From Paractinoplanes brasiliensis (lineage in GTDB: Bacteria > Actinomycetota > Actinomycetes > Mycobacteriales > Micromonosporaceae), in assembly GCF_004362215.1 (NCBI RefSeq), contig NZ_SNWR01000001.1:4260001-4324000 (forward strand): a stretch of DNA of 64,000 bases, read 5' to 3'. The notes beneath the pieces are model-generated. The model was not told the DNA's origin. It ran no database searches and saw only the letters and a list, made by a program, of their open reading frames with translations. Below, piece by piece: positions 17,224-26,834 of this stretch. The translations under genes and the position numbers were made by a program. Each line of letters starts with the position of its first letter. Within the stretch, counting starts at the first letter, position 1.

Positions 17224-18135
17224 GTGAATCCGATCGATCGGGCCTACGAGGCGGCCGAGTCTCGTGTCATGTGGCTTCGCCACCGGTCCCGCTATTTCGA
17301 TCACTTCAGCCGGGCCATCGTCCGCTACACCGACGTGCAGGGCGGGCGGCTCGCGGCGGCGATCGCGTACTACGGCTTCTTCGCCGTGTTCGCGCTGCTG
17401 CTGATCGGCTATTCGATCTTCGGCATCCTGCTGAACAACAATCAGGACCTGTTCGACGTCGTGCGCGACTTCCTCCGGGAGAACCTGCCGTTCCTCGACG
17501 TGCAGGCGATCCTGGAGAGCGGCAGGACGGTCGGCATCGTCGGCATCATCGGCCTGACCTTCACGGGCATCGCCTGGGTTGAGGCGATCCGCTCGTCGCA
17601 GCGGCTGATCTGGCGCCTCAACGAGCAGCCCGGCTACATCGGCGTACGGCAGGCTCTCGACCTGCTGGTGCTGCTCGGCGTGCTGATGTTGCTGGCGCTG
17701 TCCCAGCTCGCCGTCTACGGCCTCGAGCTGCTGCTCGAATGGATGGCGGACGGCCTCGTGCAGTCCACCGTCGAGATCCTGCTGCGGATCGCGGTCAACA
17801 TGCTGCTGGCGGCGGCGTTGCTGGCCGCGGTGCCGAGGCTGCGCATGACCGTGCGGCGGATGGCCCCGCCCGTGCTGCAGGTCGGCATCGGGCTCATGCT
17901 GCTCAACACGGTGGGCAAGTCGTTCGTGGGTCTGGTGCAGCGGAACCCCGCGTACGGTCTGGTCGGTTCGGCCGTCGGCGTGCTGGTCTACCTGTACGTC
18001 TTCAACCAGCTGCTGCTGTTCGGGGCGGCCTGGGCGGCGACCAGTCCGCACGGCCGGGTGGTCGACCTGTCAGCTGATGATAAAAATGCCCCTGTGGGAC
18101 AAAATACCTGGATTCGGCACACCAGCCCGGAATGA
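17224..18135 (+). CDS. YihY/BrkB-family inner membrane protein
   Basis: This 303-residue membrane protein belongs to the YihY (formerly BrkB) family. It shows the family start FSRAIVRYTDVQGGRLAAAI before the first membrane segment, about six hydrophobic segments, and a hydrophilic tail. The function of the family is unsettled; it was once mistaken for RNase BN. It begins with GTG at 17224, 27 bases after the 2H phosphoesterase, and has its own likely promoter. Confidence 0.88.
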   Translation: MNPIDRAYEAAESRVMWLRHRSRYFDHFSRAIVRYTDVQGGRLAAAIAYYGFFAVFALLLIGYSIFGILLNNNQDLFDVVRDFLRENLPFLDVQAILESGRTVGIVGIIGLTFTGIAWVEAIRSSQRLIWRLNEQPGYIGVRQALDLLVLLGVLMLLALSQLAVYGLELLLEWMADGLVQSTVEILLRIAVNMLLAAALLAAVPRLRMTVRRMAPPVLQVGIGLMLLNTVGKSFVGLVQRNPAYGLVGSAVGVLVYLYVFNQLLLFGAAWAATSPHGRVVDLSADDKNAPVGQNTWIRHTSPE

Positions 18136-18136
18136 T
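18131..18136 (+). promoter_or_regulatory. Putative -10 box (AATGAT)
   Basis: AATGAT lies 6 bases before the GTG at 18143 and helps decide that start. The match to TANNNT is imperfect. Confidence 0.4.
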
Positions 18137-18142
18137 GGCCCC

Positions 18143-18538
18143 GTGGGCACTCTCGTGACGTTGGACCTGCCGGCCGGTTCGCCGGTGGCCGACCTTCCCT
18201 GGGTCATCACGATCGGCTCGATCGGCGACGAGGAGGACTGGGAGCCGGTGGTCTGCGGGCCGTACGAGCGGGCCCACGCGCTCGCGCTGGCCCAGGCCGT
18301 GGTGGCCGACGAGCAGCTGATGGCGGTGGTCGAGCCGCTGCTGCCCCGCCCCGACGCCGAGGCCATCCGCGACGAGATCGAGCTGGCCCGCGCCGCCGTC
18401 GAGGCGCCCGGTGGCGACGCCGACGCCGAGACGGTCGAGGAGTACGAGACCCGGCGGGTGCGCCCCGGCCGGCCGCCGACCCGGGACGAGGTCCGCGCGG
18501 GCTGGTCGCGGATAGCCGCCCGCCTGACCACCGTCTGA
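18143..18538 (+). CDS. Conserved hypothetical protein (131 aa)
   Basis: I do not recognise a family. The protein is soluble, acidic in the middle and basic at its end (VRPGRPPTRDEVRAGW), with a predicted alpha-helical central part (YERAHALALAQAVVADEQLM). GTG 18143 was chosen over upstream readings since those begin inside the YihY gene and since an AATGAT hexamer sits 6 bases upstream. The convergent tetR gene ends 28 bases beyond. Confidence 0.7.
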   Translation: MGTLVTLDLPAGSPVADLPWVITIGSIGDEEDWEPVVCGPYERAHALALAQAVVADEQLMAVVEPLLPRPDAEAIRDEIELARAAVEAPGGDADAETVEEYETRRVRPGRPPTRDEVRAGWSRIAARLTTV

Positions 18539-18566
18539 GGTTTCTCCGCAGCTGGACCGCTCCGTC

Positions 18567-19151
18567 TCAGGGGCCGTAGAGCGTGCGGACCCCGCGCAGG
18601 AACGACTCCTTGTCCGGGTTGCCGAGCAGCAGGCGCTGCAGCGCGTAACCGGGGAGCAGGGCGAAGACCGCACCCGCCACGTCGTCGACGTCGGTTTCCG
18701 GCGGCAGCTCCCCGCTCTCGACGGCGTGCTCCACCAGGACCCGCACACTGCCGCGGAGCGCCGAGTAGCGGTCATGAGCGATCGTCCGGATGGCCGGGTC
18801 GATCATCGCCTCGCTCCAGATGTGCAGAGCGATCGGCAGGGCGCCACCCGGACCGGTCTGTGCGTCGATGACGTCCAGCAGGAGCCGCAGCGACTCGAGC
18901 AGCGACAGCCGGCGGCTCGCGATGCGGTCGATCGCGGCCTGGATGCCGCCCACGACCCCGTCGGCGATCGCCGCGATGATCTCGTCCTTGGATTTGAAGT
19001 AGCGATAGACCGCGCCCACCGACAGGCCGGCTTCCTTGATCAGGTCCTGCATCGACGTGTTGTGCAGCCCCTTGCGCAGGAAGCAGGCGCGGGCCGCGGC
19101 GAGGATCTGCTCGCGGCGGGCGGTCAGGTGATCTTCGGAGACACGTGGCAC
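18567..19151 (-). CDS. TetR-family transcriptional repressor
   Basis: The N-terminus MPRVSEDHLTARREQILAA, followed by the helix-turn-helix SMQDLIKEAGLSVGAVYRYF, is typical of TetR repressors; the remaining ~130 residues are the ligand-binding domain. GTG 19151 is preferred to ATG 19163/19160 since TATGAT lies exactly 7 bases upstream and since family members start at this point. One operator copy (19166-19179) touches that -10 box and another lies before the divergent membrane protein gene, so it should repress both. 194 residues. Ligand unknown. Confidence 0.88.
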   Translation of the reverse strand: MPRVSEDHLTARREQILAAARACFLRKGLHNTSMQDLIKEAGLSVGAVYRYFKSKDEIIAAIADGVVGGIQAAIDRIASRRLSLLESLRLLLDVIDAQTGPGGALPIALHIWSEAMIDPAIRTIAHDRYSALRGSVRVLVEHAVESGELPPETDVDDVAGAVFALLPGYALQRLLLGNPDKESFLRGVRTLYGP

Positions 19152-19158
19152 GCCCCAC

Positions 19159-19164
19159 ATCATA
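19159..19164 (-). promoter_or_regulatory. tetR -10 box (TATGAT)
   Basis: On the minus strand TATGAT ends 7 bases before GTG 19151, which implies a leaderless tetR mRNA. Confidence 0.65.
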
Positions 19165-19165
19165 A

Positions 19166-19179
19166 AACGAACGCTCGTT
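19166..19179. promoter_or_regulatory. TetR operator 1 (AACGAACGCTCGTT)
   Basis: A 14-base near-palindrome with arms AACGA and TCGTT. It overlaps the region just upstream of the tetR -10. The second copy lies 57 bases away with the same arms. Confidence 0.75.
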
Positions 19180-19180
19180 C

Positions 19181-19186
19181 TTGACG
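19181..19186 (+). promoter_or_regulatory. Putative -35 (TTGACG) of the membrane protein gene
   Basis: TTGACG is followed after 18 bases by CATGCT (19205-19210), a possible -10. Operator 2 then lies just downstream of the expected start of transcription. Confidence 0.45.
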
Positions 19187-19222
19187 AACGCGTGTGGGCC
19201 GGAACATGCTGAGCTGATAAAG

Positions 19223-19236
19223 AACGAGCATTCGTT
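19223..19236. promoter_or_regulatory. TetR operator 2 (AACGAGCATTCGTT)
   Basis: This site has the same arms, AACGA and TCGTT, as operator 1 and sits 10 bases before the start of the membrane protein gene. Its position suits repression of that gene by the divergent TetR protein. Confidence 0.75.
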
Positions 19237-19245
19237 TTAGGAGGA

Positions 19246-20391
19246 ATGATGCGACGCTCACCAGTGGTTGCCGGGACGCTCATCGCGATCGTCGTGGTGG
19301 CCGTTCAGGCACTTCTCGTCCCGCTCTTCGCTGCTCCAGCCGCCAACCTCGCGCCCCGCGACCTACCGATCGCGATCGCGGCCCCGAACGGTGGCGCGGC
19401 CCCGAACGGTGGCGCGGCCCCGAACGGTGGCGCGGCCCCGAACGGTGGCGCGGTCTCGAACGGTGGAGCGGCCGACGGCGCAACGGTGGATGGTGGGGCC
19501 GCAGATCAGTCGCCGGCCAGTGGCGGGGCGGCGAACGGGCCTGCCGGTGGCGCAGCCGCGATTGCGGCTCGGCTGGAGGCTGAGCACCCGGGCGCGTTCG
19601 CTGTCACGTTCGTTGCTGACGGGCCGGCCGCCGATGCCGCGATCAAGGACCGTGAGGTCTACGGGGCGATCGTCATGAACGCCGCCGGGCCCGAGGTGCA
19701 CGTCGCCTCGGCTGCCTCTCCGACCGTTTCGGCGCTGCTCACGCAGGCCGTGGCTGGGACGGGCGCGCAGGTGCGTGACGTCGTGCCGCTCGACGTGGAC
19801 GACCCCCGGGGCGCCGGGTTCGCGGCCGGTTTCTTGCCGCTGGCCATCACCAGCCTGCTCGTCGGGGCCCTGGTCTTCCTGTTCGTCCGGCAGCGGGTGG
19901 CCCGCCTTGTGGCGCTGCTCGGCTACGGGGTCCTGGCCGGCTTTGCGGTCGCCGCGGTCCAGCAGGGCTGGCTCGGCATCCTGCCCGGCGACAACCTGCT
20001 CGTCGCGGCCGCGCTGGGTCTGTTCGCGCTGGCCGTCGCCGCCGCCATGACCGGGCTCGCGGCCGTGCTCGGGCACGGCGGTCTGGGCCTCGGTGCCCTG
20101 GTCATGTTCCTGGTCGGCAACGCGCTGGCGGGCATCGCGGCCGCCCCCGAGTTGCTGCCGCAGCCGTGGGGCGAGATCGGGCAGTGGCTTCCGATCGGCG
20201 CCGGCGCCTCGCTTCTGCGGTCGGCCGCTTACTTCGACGGCGCGGGCGCTGCCCAGGCCGTCGCGGTCCTCACCGCGTACGCGGGAACGGGGTTGATCTT
20301 GACTGTGCTCGGCCGCCGAGGGCTGATGGCGGCTCCGAAGGCCGGCCCGGTGCCCGCCGAGGCCCGCGAGGAGCTCGTGCCGGCGCGCTGA
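19246..20391 (+). CDS. YhgE/Pip- or ABC-2-like membrane protein with an internal Ala-Ala-Pro-Asn-Gly-Gly repeat
   Basis: The layout is one N-terminal membrane segment (residues 8-30), an extracytoplasmic domain of about 165 residues, then six hydrophobic segments to the C-terminus. This matches the YhgE/Pip and DUF3533-like relatives of ABC-2 permeases, which are often under TetR control. The external domain opens with RDLPIAI, followed directly by about five repeats of AAPNGG and a Gly/Ala-rich linker. GGAGG precedes two ATG codons (19246 and 19249); either may be used. No ATPase gene is adjacent. Export or envelope function is inferred. 381 residues. Confidence 0.72.
   Translation: MMRRSPVVAGTLIAIVVVAVQALLVPLFAAPAANLAPRDLPIAIAAPNGGAAPNGGAAPNGGAAPNGGAVSNGGAADGATVDGGAADQSPASGGAANGPAGGAAAIAARLEAEHPGAFAVTFVADGPAADAAIKDREVYGAIVMNAAGPEVHVASAASPTVSALLTQAVAGTGAQVRDVVPLDVDDPRGAGFAAGFLPLAITSLLVGALVFLFVRQRVARLVALLGYGVLAGFAVAAVQQGWLGILPGDNLLVAAALGLFALAVAAAMTGLAAVLGHGGLGLGALVMFLVGNALAGIAAAPELLPQPWGEIGQWLPIGAGASLLRSAAYFDGAGAAQAVAVLTAYAGTGLILTVLGRRGLMAAPKAGPVPAEAREELVPAR
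19378..19467 (+). repeat. 18-bp in-frame tandem repeat (four exact copies plus one variant)
   Basis: The unit GCGGCCCCGAACGGTGGC occurs four times without change (19378-19449) and once with three substitutions (19450-19467). It encodes a six-residue linker repeat, and copy number can change without a frameshift. Confidence 0.95.
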
Positions 20392-20397
20392 GATAGT
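20392..20397 (+). promoter_or_regulatory. Putative -10 box (GATAGT)
   Basis: GATAGT overlaps the stop of the upstream gene and lies 6 bases before ATG 20404; leaderless spacing. Confidence 0.45.
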
Positions 20398-20403
20398 GGC
20401 CGC

Positions 20404-20625
20404 ATGGTCATCTCGAAGCGATGGGCGGTCTTCCTGACGGCGGTCGGGGTCTGGACGTGGGCCATCTGGCCCCGGTTCGGCCTGGCCATCTGGCAGGACG
20501 ACCGCTCTTTCGCCGGCGGGCGGCCGACCTCTTTCCTGATCGTGCACGCCTTGCTGATCACGGCTTCGCTGGCCATCGGCACCACCGTCGGCGTGCTCGG
20601 CGTAAAAGCGTGGCGGAAGTCCTGA
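20404..20625 (+). CDS. SCO4848-family small membrane protein (73 aa)
   Basis: A 73-residue protein with two membrane segments, the first around WAVFLTAVGVWTWAIWPRFG and the second around LIVHALLITASLAIGTTVGVLG, joined by a short loop with GRPTSFL. This pattern and the residues around the loop fit the SCO4848 family of actinobacterial membrane proteins as I recall it. In Streptomyces the family gene lies close to the same nucleoside transporter cluster that follows here, which supports the call. Function unknown. Confidence 0.75.
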   Translation: MVISKRWAVFLTAVGVWTWAIWPRFGLAIWQDDRSFAGGRPTSFLIVHALLITASLAIGTTVGVLGVKAWRKS

Positions 20626-20778
20626 CCGCGCCGCAAGGTTTCTTCTCTGTTACTCCCGCCACCGTTGATTTGCCGCACTAACGGATAGAAGCGACGACCC
20701 GAGCGCCGCCCGATTGCGCGCAGATAACGGTGCGCCAACAGTCCGGTCCAAAGTGCCTCGGACGTTCTGGCCTGCGAC

Positions 20779-20784
20779 TACGCT
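20779..20784 (+). promoter_or_regulatory. Putative -10 box (TACGCT) of the nucleoside transporter operon
   Basis: TACGCT lies 54 bases before the TTG start. The gap from 20626 to 20837 otherwise holds no gene. Confidence 0.4.
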
Positions 20785-20799
20785 CCCGCGGTGAAGACT

Positions 20800-20817
20800 C
20801 ACCGACAAGTGTCGGTG
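20800..20817 (+). promoter_or_regulatory. Leader hairpin before the BMP lipoprotein gene
   Basis: Arms CACCGAC (20800-20806) and GTCGGTG (20811-20817) pair perfectly around a 4-base loop, 6 bases before the strong ribosome site GGAAGGAGG. It could modulate translation or stability. Confidence 0.45.
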
Positions 20818-20837
20818 TGCGTTGGAAGGAGGGCGTC

Positions 20838-21938
20838 TTGCGCCCAGTACGTGGGAACCGGATCGTGGCGATTCTCGCGGCGGGTGGGCTGACGCTCGCC
20901 GCCGCCGCCTGTAGCGACGCTCCCGACGAGACTCCCGCCGGCGGCACCCAGAGTGGCGCTGCCGCCGCTGCATACAAGGCTTGCATGGTCACCGACACCG
21001 GTGGCATCGACGACAAGTCGTTCAACGCCTCCGCGTGGGCCGGCCTCCAGGCCGCCAAGACCGAGGTGCCCGCGGTCGACCCGAAGTACGTCGCGTCGAC
21101 CGCCGAGGCCGACTACGAGCCCAACCTGCGGGGCTTCGTGACCCAGAAGTGCAACTTCATCCTCTCGGTCGGCGGCCTCATGGGCGACGCCACCAAGGCC
21201 GTCGCCGCGCAGAACACGTCGCAGCAGTTCGGCATCGTCGACAGCGCGATCGCCGACGCGAAGAACGTCTACCCGATGCAGTTCGCCACCCAGGAGGCCG
21301 CGTTCCTGGCCGGTTACCTGGCTGCGGGCTATTCCAAGAGCGGCAAGGTGGCCACGTTCGGCGGCCTCAAGATCCCGCCGGTGACCATCTTCATGGATGG
21401 TTTCGCCGACGGCGTGGCGCAGTACAACAAGGCCAAGGGCAAGAACGTCCAGGTGCTCGGCTGGGACAAGGCGAAGCAGAACGGCAGCTTCGCCGAGGAC
21501 TTCGCCAGCCCGGCCAAGGGCAAGGCGCTGGCCAACACGTTCGTCGCCCAGGGCGCCGACGTGATCATGCCGGTTGCCGGTGGCACCGGCCTGGGTGCGG
21601 CCGAGGTCGCCAAGGGTTCCAGCGGCAAGGTCTCGATCATCTGGGTCGACCAGGACGGCTGCAAGAGCGCCGCGCAGGACTGTGAGGTCTTCCTGACCAC
21701 TGTGGTCAAGAACATCTCCGACGCGGTGAAGCAGGCCGTCGTCACCGGCGCCAACGGCCAGCCGCTCGAGTCCACCCCGGGCTACCTGGGCACGCTGAAG
21801 AACAACGGTGTCTCGCTGGCCCCGTACAACCAGTTCGAGAGCAAGATCGACCAGACCCTGAAGGACGAGGTCGAGAAGCTCAAGTCGGACATCATCGCGG
21901 GCACCGTCAAGGTCGAGTCGGCCAGCGCCCCGGCCTGA
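20838..21938 (+). CDS. BMP-family nucleoside-binding lipoprotein
   Basis: This lipoprotein resembles BmpA/Med-type binding proteins of nucleoside ABC importers. The signal RIVAILAAGGLTLAAAAC gives lipid-modified Cys25; the mature part begins the fold with KACMVTDTGGIDDKSFNASA, the family hallmark. The start is TTG 20838, chosen since GGAAGGAGG ends about 5 bases upstream and gives a classical signal peptide; longer readings lack one. 366 residues. The ATPase and two permease genes follow, then nucleoside-degrading enzymes, which together argue for nucleoside uptake. Confidence 0.92.
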   Translation: MRPVRGNRIVAILAAGGLTLAAAACSDAPDETPAGGTQSGAAAAAYKACMVTDTGGIDDKSFNASAWAGLQAAKTEVPAVDPKYVASTAEADYEPNLRGFVTQKCNFILSVGGLMGDATKAVAAQNTSQQFGIVDSAIADAKNVYPMQFATQEAAFLAGYLAAGYSKSGKVATFGGLKIPPVTIFMDGFADGVAQYNKAKGKNVQVLGWDKAKQNGSFAEDFASPAKGKALANTFVAQGADVIMPVAGGTGLGAAEVAKGSSGKVSIIWVDQDGCKSAAQDCEVFLTTVVKNISDAVKQAVVTGANGQPLESTPGYLGTLKNNGVSLAPYNQFESKIDQTLKDEVEKLKSDIIAGTVKVESASAPA

Positions 21939-21961
21939 CGATTCGCTGGGTAACATTCCGG

Positions 21962-22002
21962 CCGCCGCCCGGCTGCGAGATTTTCTCGCGGCCGTGCGGC
22001 GG
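21962..22002 (+). terminator. Strong stem-loop between the binding protein and ATPase genes
   Basis: Outer arms CCGCCGC (21962-21968) and GCGGCGG (21996-22002), and inner arms CGGCTGCGAGA (21970-21980) and TCTCGCGGCCG (21984-21994), make an 18-bp stem with one G-U pair, one single-base mismatch and a 3-base TTT loop. There is no T-run after it. Within an operon this probably acts as a partial terminator or mRNA stabiliser that keeps binding protein in excess. Confidence 0.65.
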
Positions 22003-22052
22003 TTCCGGTTGTTCGACAAAGTTCTCATAGGCGCCGAAGTCAGGAGATTCCG

Positions 22053-23575
<1,523 letters not shown>

Positions 23576-23579
<4 letters not shown>

Positions 23580-24841
23580 CCACCGAAGCCCCGGAACAGC
23601 CGGAGAAGAAAGAGGAGCAGCAGAAAGAGGAGTCCTTCTTCGGTCTCTTCCTGCACAACCTCTGGTCGGCCAACACCGTCGTCGTGACGTTCCTGTCGAT
23701 CCTGCTGGCGCTGATCATCGGCGCGGTGCTGATCGTCATCTCGGACTCCGAGGTGCTCGCGACGTTCTCGTACTTCACCGCCCGGCCCAGCGACGCGCTC
23801 ACCGCGAGCTGGGATCTGATCAGCCACGCGTACGCCGACCTGTTCAAGGGCGCGATCTTCGACCCGGCCGCCGTGCAGGCGTGGTTCAGCGGCAGCGGCG
23901 ACTGGAAGACGGCGCTCAACCCACTGTCCGAGACCCTCACCTACGCCGCCCCGCTGGTCTTCACCGGCCTCGCGGTCGCGGTTGCCTTCCGCGGCGGCCT
24001 GTTCAACATCGGCGCCCAGGGCCAGGCGGTCATCGGCTGCGTCACCGCCGGGGTGGCCGGCTTCGCCATCGGGCTTCCGCCCGTCCTGCACCTGATCGTC
24101 GCGCTGGTCGCCGGCGTGGTCGGCGGCGCGCTCTGGGGCTTCGTGCCCGGCCTGCTCAAGGCCCGCACCGGCGCCCACGAGGTGATCACCACGATCATGC
24201 TCAACTACACGGCGACGCTCTTCCTCGGCTGGCTGATCCTGCAGAACGGCGTGCAGGACCCGGACCGCACAGACGCCGTCAGCAAGACGATCGACACCAC
24301 CGCCGGGCTGCCCGCCCTGCCCGCGCCGTTGCGCGTGCACCTCGGCATCGTGCTCGCGGTGCTGGTCACCGCCGGGGTCGCCTGGATGATCAACCGGTCG
24401 TCGTTCGGCTTCGAGCTGCGCGCCGTCGGCGTCAACCCGCCCGCCGCCAAGACCGCCGGGATGAGCGTGGCCCGCACCTACATCATGCTGATGGTGGTGG
24501 CCGGTGGCCTGGCCGGCCTGGGCGGCGCCGTACAGGTGCTCGGCACCGCCGAACGGCTGACCGGTCAGGTGGCCGGCAACATCGGCTTCGACGGCCTGCT
24601 GGTGGCCCTGCTGGGCCGCAACAAGCCGTGGGGCGTGCTGTTCGCCGCGATGCTCTACGGCGGACTGCGCGCGGGCGGCAACCTGATGCAGGTCGACGTG
24701 GGCGTCTCGCTCGAGCTGGTCACCGTCCTGCAGGCCCTCATCGTGATCTTCATCGCGGCCCCCGCCCTGGTGAAGGCGATCTTCCAGCTCCGCAATGCGC
24801 GCACCGCGCGGCTCGGCGCATCCATGGCGAAGGGTTGGTGA
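23576..24841 (+). CDS. Nucleoside ABC transporter permease 1
   Basis: This is a 421-residue permease of the branched-chain/ribose/BMP class (YufP-like). A charged cytoplasmic N-terminus rich in Glu and Lys (EQPEKKEEQQKEES) precedes about eight to ten hydrophobic segments; GLFNIGAQGQAVIG is the family's central motif. GTG 23576 overlaps the ATPase stop as GTGA. Confidence 0.92.
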
Positions 24842-26115
24842 GCGGAGTGTCGACCGCAACCGTGGAAGACCTGACCGAGGCCACGGCCCCCGACAGGTTC
24901 TGGAACCGGCAGCGCCGGCTCGGCGTCGCGCTCGTCGTCATCGGGCTGATCGCCGCCGTGATCTTCGGATCGCTCGCGGAGTCGGCGACGGCCCGCTTCA
25001 CCGTCAGCGAGGACGCCGAGGGCGCCGCGCTGCAGATCAACGGCCAGTTCGGCGCCATCCTGTTCGGCATCGTCACCATCGCCACCGGCGCCGCCCTGAT
25101 CGCCGGTGTGGCCAAGCGGTGGCAGACCCTGCTGCTCAGCGTCGGCATCGTGACCTTCGTCTTCTCGTTCCTGTGCTGGCAGGTGGCGGGCAAGTTCCTT
25201 CCGCTGGTCGACACGGCCAGCGGCTCACTGGAACTGGCACTGCCGCTGATTCTGGGCGCGCTGGCCGGTGTGCTGTGCGAGCGTTCCGGCGTGGTCAACG
25301 TGGCCATCGAGGGGCAGTTCCTGATGGGCGCGTTCGGGGCCGCTCTGGTGGGCACCCTGGCCACCAGCGTGTGGGCCGGCCTGATCAGCGCCGTCGTCGG
25401 CGGTGTGATCATCGCCTCGCTGCTGGCCGTGCTGGCCATCCGTTTCCTGGTCGACCAGGTCGTCGTCGGCATCGTGCTCAACCTGCTCGCGCTGGGCATC
25501 ACCGGCTTCCTCTACGAACGGCTCATGCAGCCCGACGCGTTGAAGTACAACTCACCGCCGCGGCTGCCCGAGTGGCGCATCCCCGGGCTGGCCGACATCC
25601 CCGTGATCGGGCCGGTGCTGTTCGAGACCAACCTGCTGGTCTGGCTGGCGCTGGCGCTGGTCATCGTCATTCACTTCGGCCTCACGCGCACCCGCTGGGG
25701 CCTGCGGACCCGCGCGGTCGGCGAGCACCCCACGGCGGCCGACACCGTCGGCATCCGGGTCCGGGGCCTGCGGTACATGAACGTGCTCATCGGTGGCGTC
25801 GTGGCCGGCGCCGGTGGCGCGTACTTCACGCTGGTCTCGACCGGCGCGTTCAACAAGAACATGACCGCGGGCGCGGGCTTCATCGCGCTGGCCGCCCTGA
25901 TCTTCGGCCGCTGGACCCCGTTCGGGGCGCTGGGCGCGGCCCTGTTCTTCGGCTTCGCCCAGAAACTGGCGAACTACCTCAGCGCGGTCGGCAGCCCGGT
26001 GCCCAACCAGTTCCTCAACATGCTGCCGTACCTCGCGACGATCATCGCGGTGGCCGGTCTCGTCGGCCGGGTCCGTGCGCCCGCGGCGGACGGCGTGCCG
26101 TACGTGAAAAACTGA
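24838..26115 (+). CDS. Nucleoside ABC transporter permease 2
   Basis: This 425-residue permease (YufQ-like) is the partner of permease 1. It shows the equivalent family motif ERSGVVNVAIEGQFLMGAF and a TRWGLRTRAVGEHPTAADTVG loop. It begins with GTG 24838, overlapping the previous stop as GTGA. GTG 24847 is also possible. The gap to the cytidine deaminase gene is 5 bases. Confidence 0.92.
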   Translation: MSGVSTATVEDLTEATAPDRFWNRQRRLGVALVVIGLIAAVIFGSLAESATARFTVSEDAEGAALQINGQFGAILFGIVTIATGAALIAGVAKRWQTLLLSVGIVTFVFSFLCWQVAGKFLPLVDTASGSLELALPLILGALAGVLCERSGVVNVAIEGQFLMGAFGAALVGTLATSVWAGLISAVVGGVIIASLLAVLAIRFLVDQVVVGIVLNLLALGITGFLYERLMQPDALKYNSPPRLPEWRIPGLADIPVIGPVLFETNLLVWLALALVIVIHFGLTRTRWGLRTRAVGEHPTAADTVGIRVRGLRYMNVLIGGVVAGAGGAYFTLVSTGAFNKNMTAGAGFIALAALIFGRWTPFGALGAALFFGFAQKLANYLSAVGSPVPNQFLNMLPYLATIIAVAGLVGRVRAPAADGVPYVKN

Positions 26116-26120
26116 ATCCC

Positions 26121-26834
26121 ATGGAGATCGACTGGGCCGGGCTGCGCGCCGCGGCCACCGAAGCCATGCGGCACGCGTACGCGCCCTACTCCGACTTCCC
26201 GGTCGGAGCGGCGGCGCTGGTGGACGACGGCCGGTTGGTCGTCGGGTGCAACGTCGAGAACGCCTCCTACGGCGTCGGGTTGTGCGCCGAGTGCGGGCTG
26301 GTCAGCCAGCTGCACCTGACCGGCGGCGGGCGCCTGGTCGCGTTCTCGTGCGTCGACGCCACCGGCAGCCCGCTGATGCCGTGCGGCCGCTGCCGCCAGC
26401 TGCTGTGGGAGAACGGCGGGCCCGAGCTGCTCGTCGAGTGGCACACCGGGCCGCTGCGCATGGCCGAGCTGCTGCCCCACGCCTTCGGCTTCGAGGATCT
26501 GGAACGTGTCAACAACCTCAAGACCGGTCCCGAGGTCCCCACCGAACTGGCCAAATGGCGCGGCCGGGGCACCGTTTTCGTACATCCGGACCTGTCCGGG
26601 GGCGAGACTGTCTGGACCGGCTACTGGGAACGGTCCGCAGGCGCCGGGGAGGTCGAGAAGGGCGTGCTCCAGGAAGGCCCGAACTTCGCCACGGCGGGCG
26701 AGGCGGTCGCCTGGGGCCGCGTACGCACCCCGCGGGTCGTCGTGGTGAACGCCGAGGGCGGCTTGGCCTGGGCCGGTGAGGGCGCACCGCCCGAGGGCAT
26801 TCCGGACTCGTGGGAAGAGGGCAGCAATGACTGA
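26121..26834 (+). CDS. cdd: Cytidine deaminase with a ~110-residue C-terminal extension
   Basis: The first ~125 residues are a standard homotetrameric-type cytidine deaminase: APYSDFPVGAAAL, GCNVENASYG, the catalytic CAE (Cys55, Glu57) and zinc ligands in PCGRC (Cys88, Cys91). It converts cytidine and deoxycytidine to uridine forms. Normal proteins end near residue 130; this one has 237. Residues 127-237 form an extra segment (LAKWRGRGTVFVHPDLSGGE, later TPRVVVVNAEGGLAWAGEG) that I do not recognise. The frame and codon use stay good through it and the stop overlaps deoA by 8 bases, so it is not a frame error. It starts 5 bases after the permease. Confidence 0.9.
   Translation: MEIDWAGLRAAATEAMRHAYAPYSDFPVGAAALVDDGRLVVGCNVENASYGVGLCAECGLVSQLHLTGGGRLVAFSCVDATGSPLMPCGRCRQLLWENGGPELLVEWHTGPLRMAELLPHAFGFEDLERVNNLKTGPEVPTELAKWRGRGTVFVHPDLSGGETVWTGYWERSAGAGEVEKGVLQEGPNFATAGEAVAWGRVRTPRVVVVNAEGGLAWAGEGAPPEGIPDSWEEGSND

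Noticed and set aside
19363..20547. Long minus-strand frame opposite the repeat-containing membrane protein
   Set aside because: It is Arg/Asp/Gly-rich without motif, runs across the start of the next real gene and has no ribosome site.
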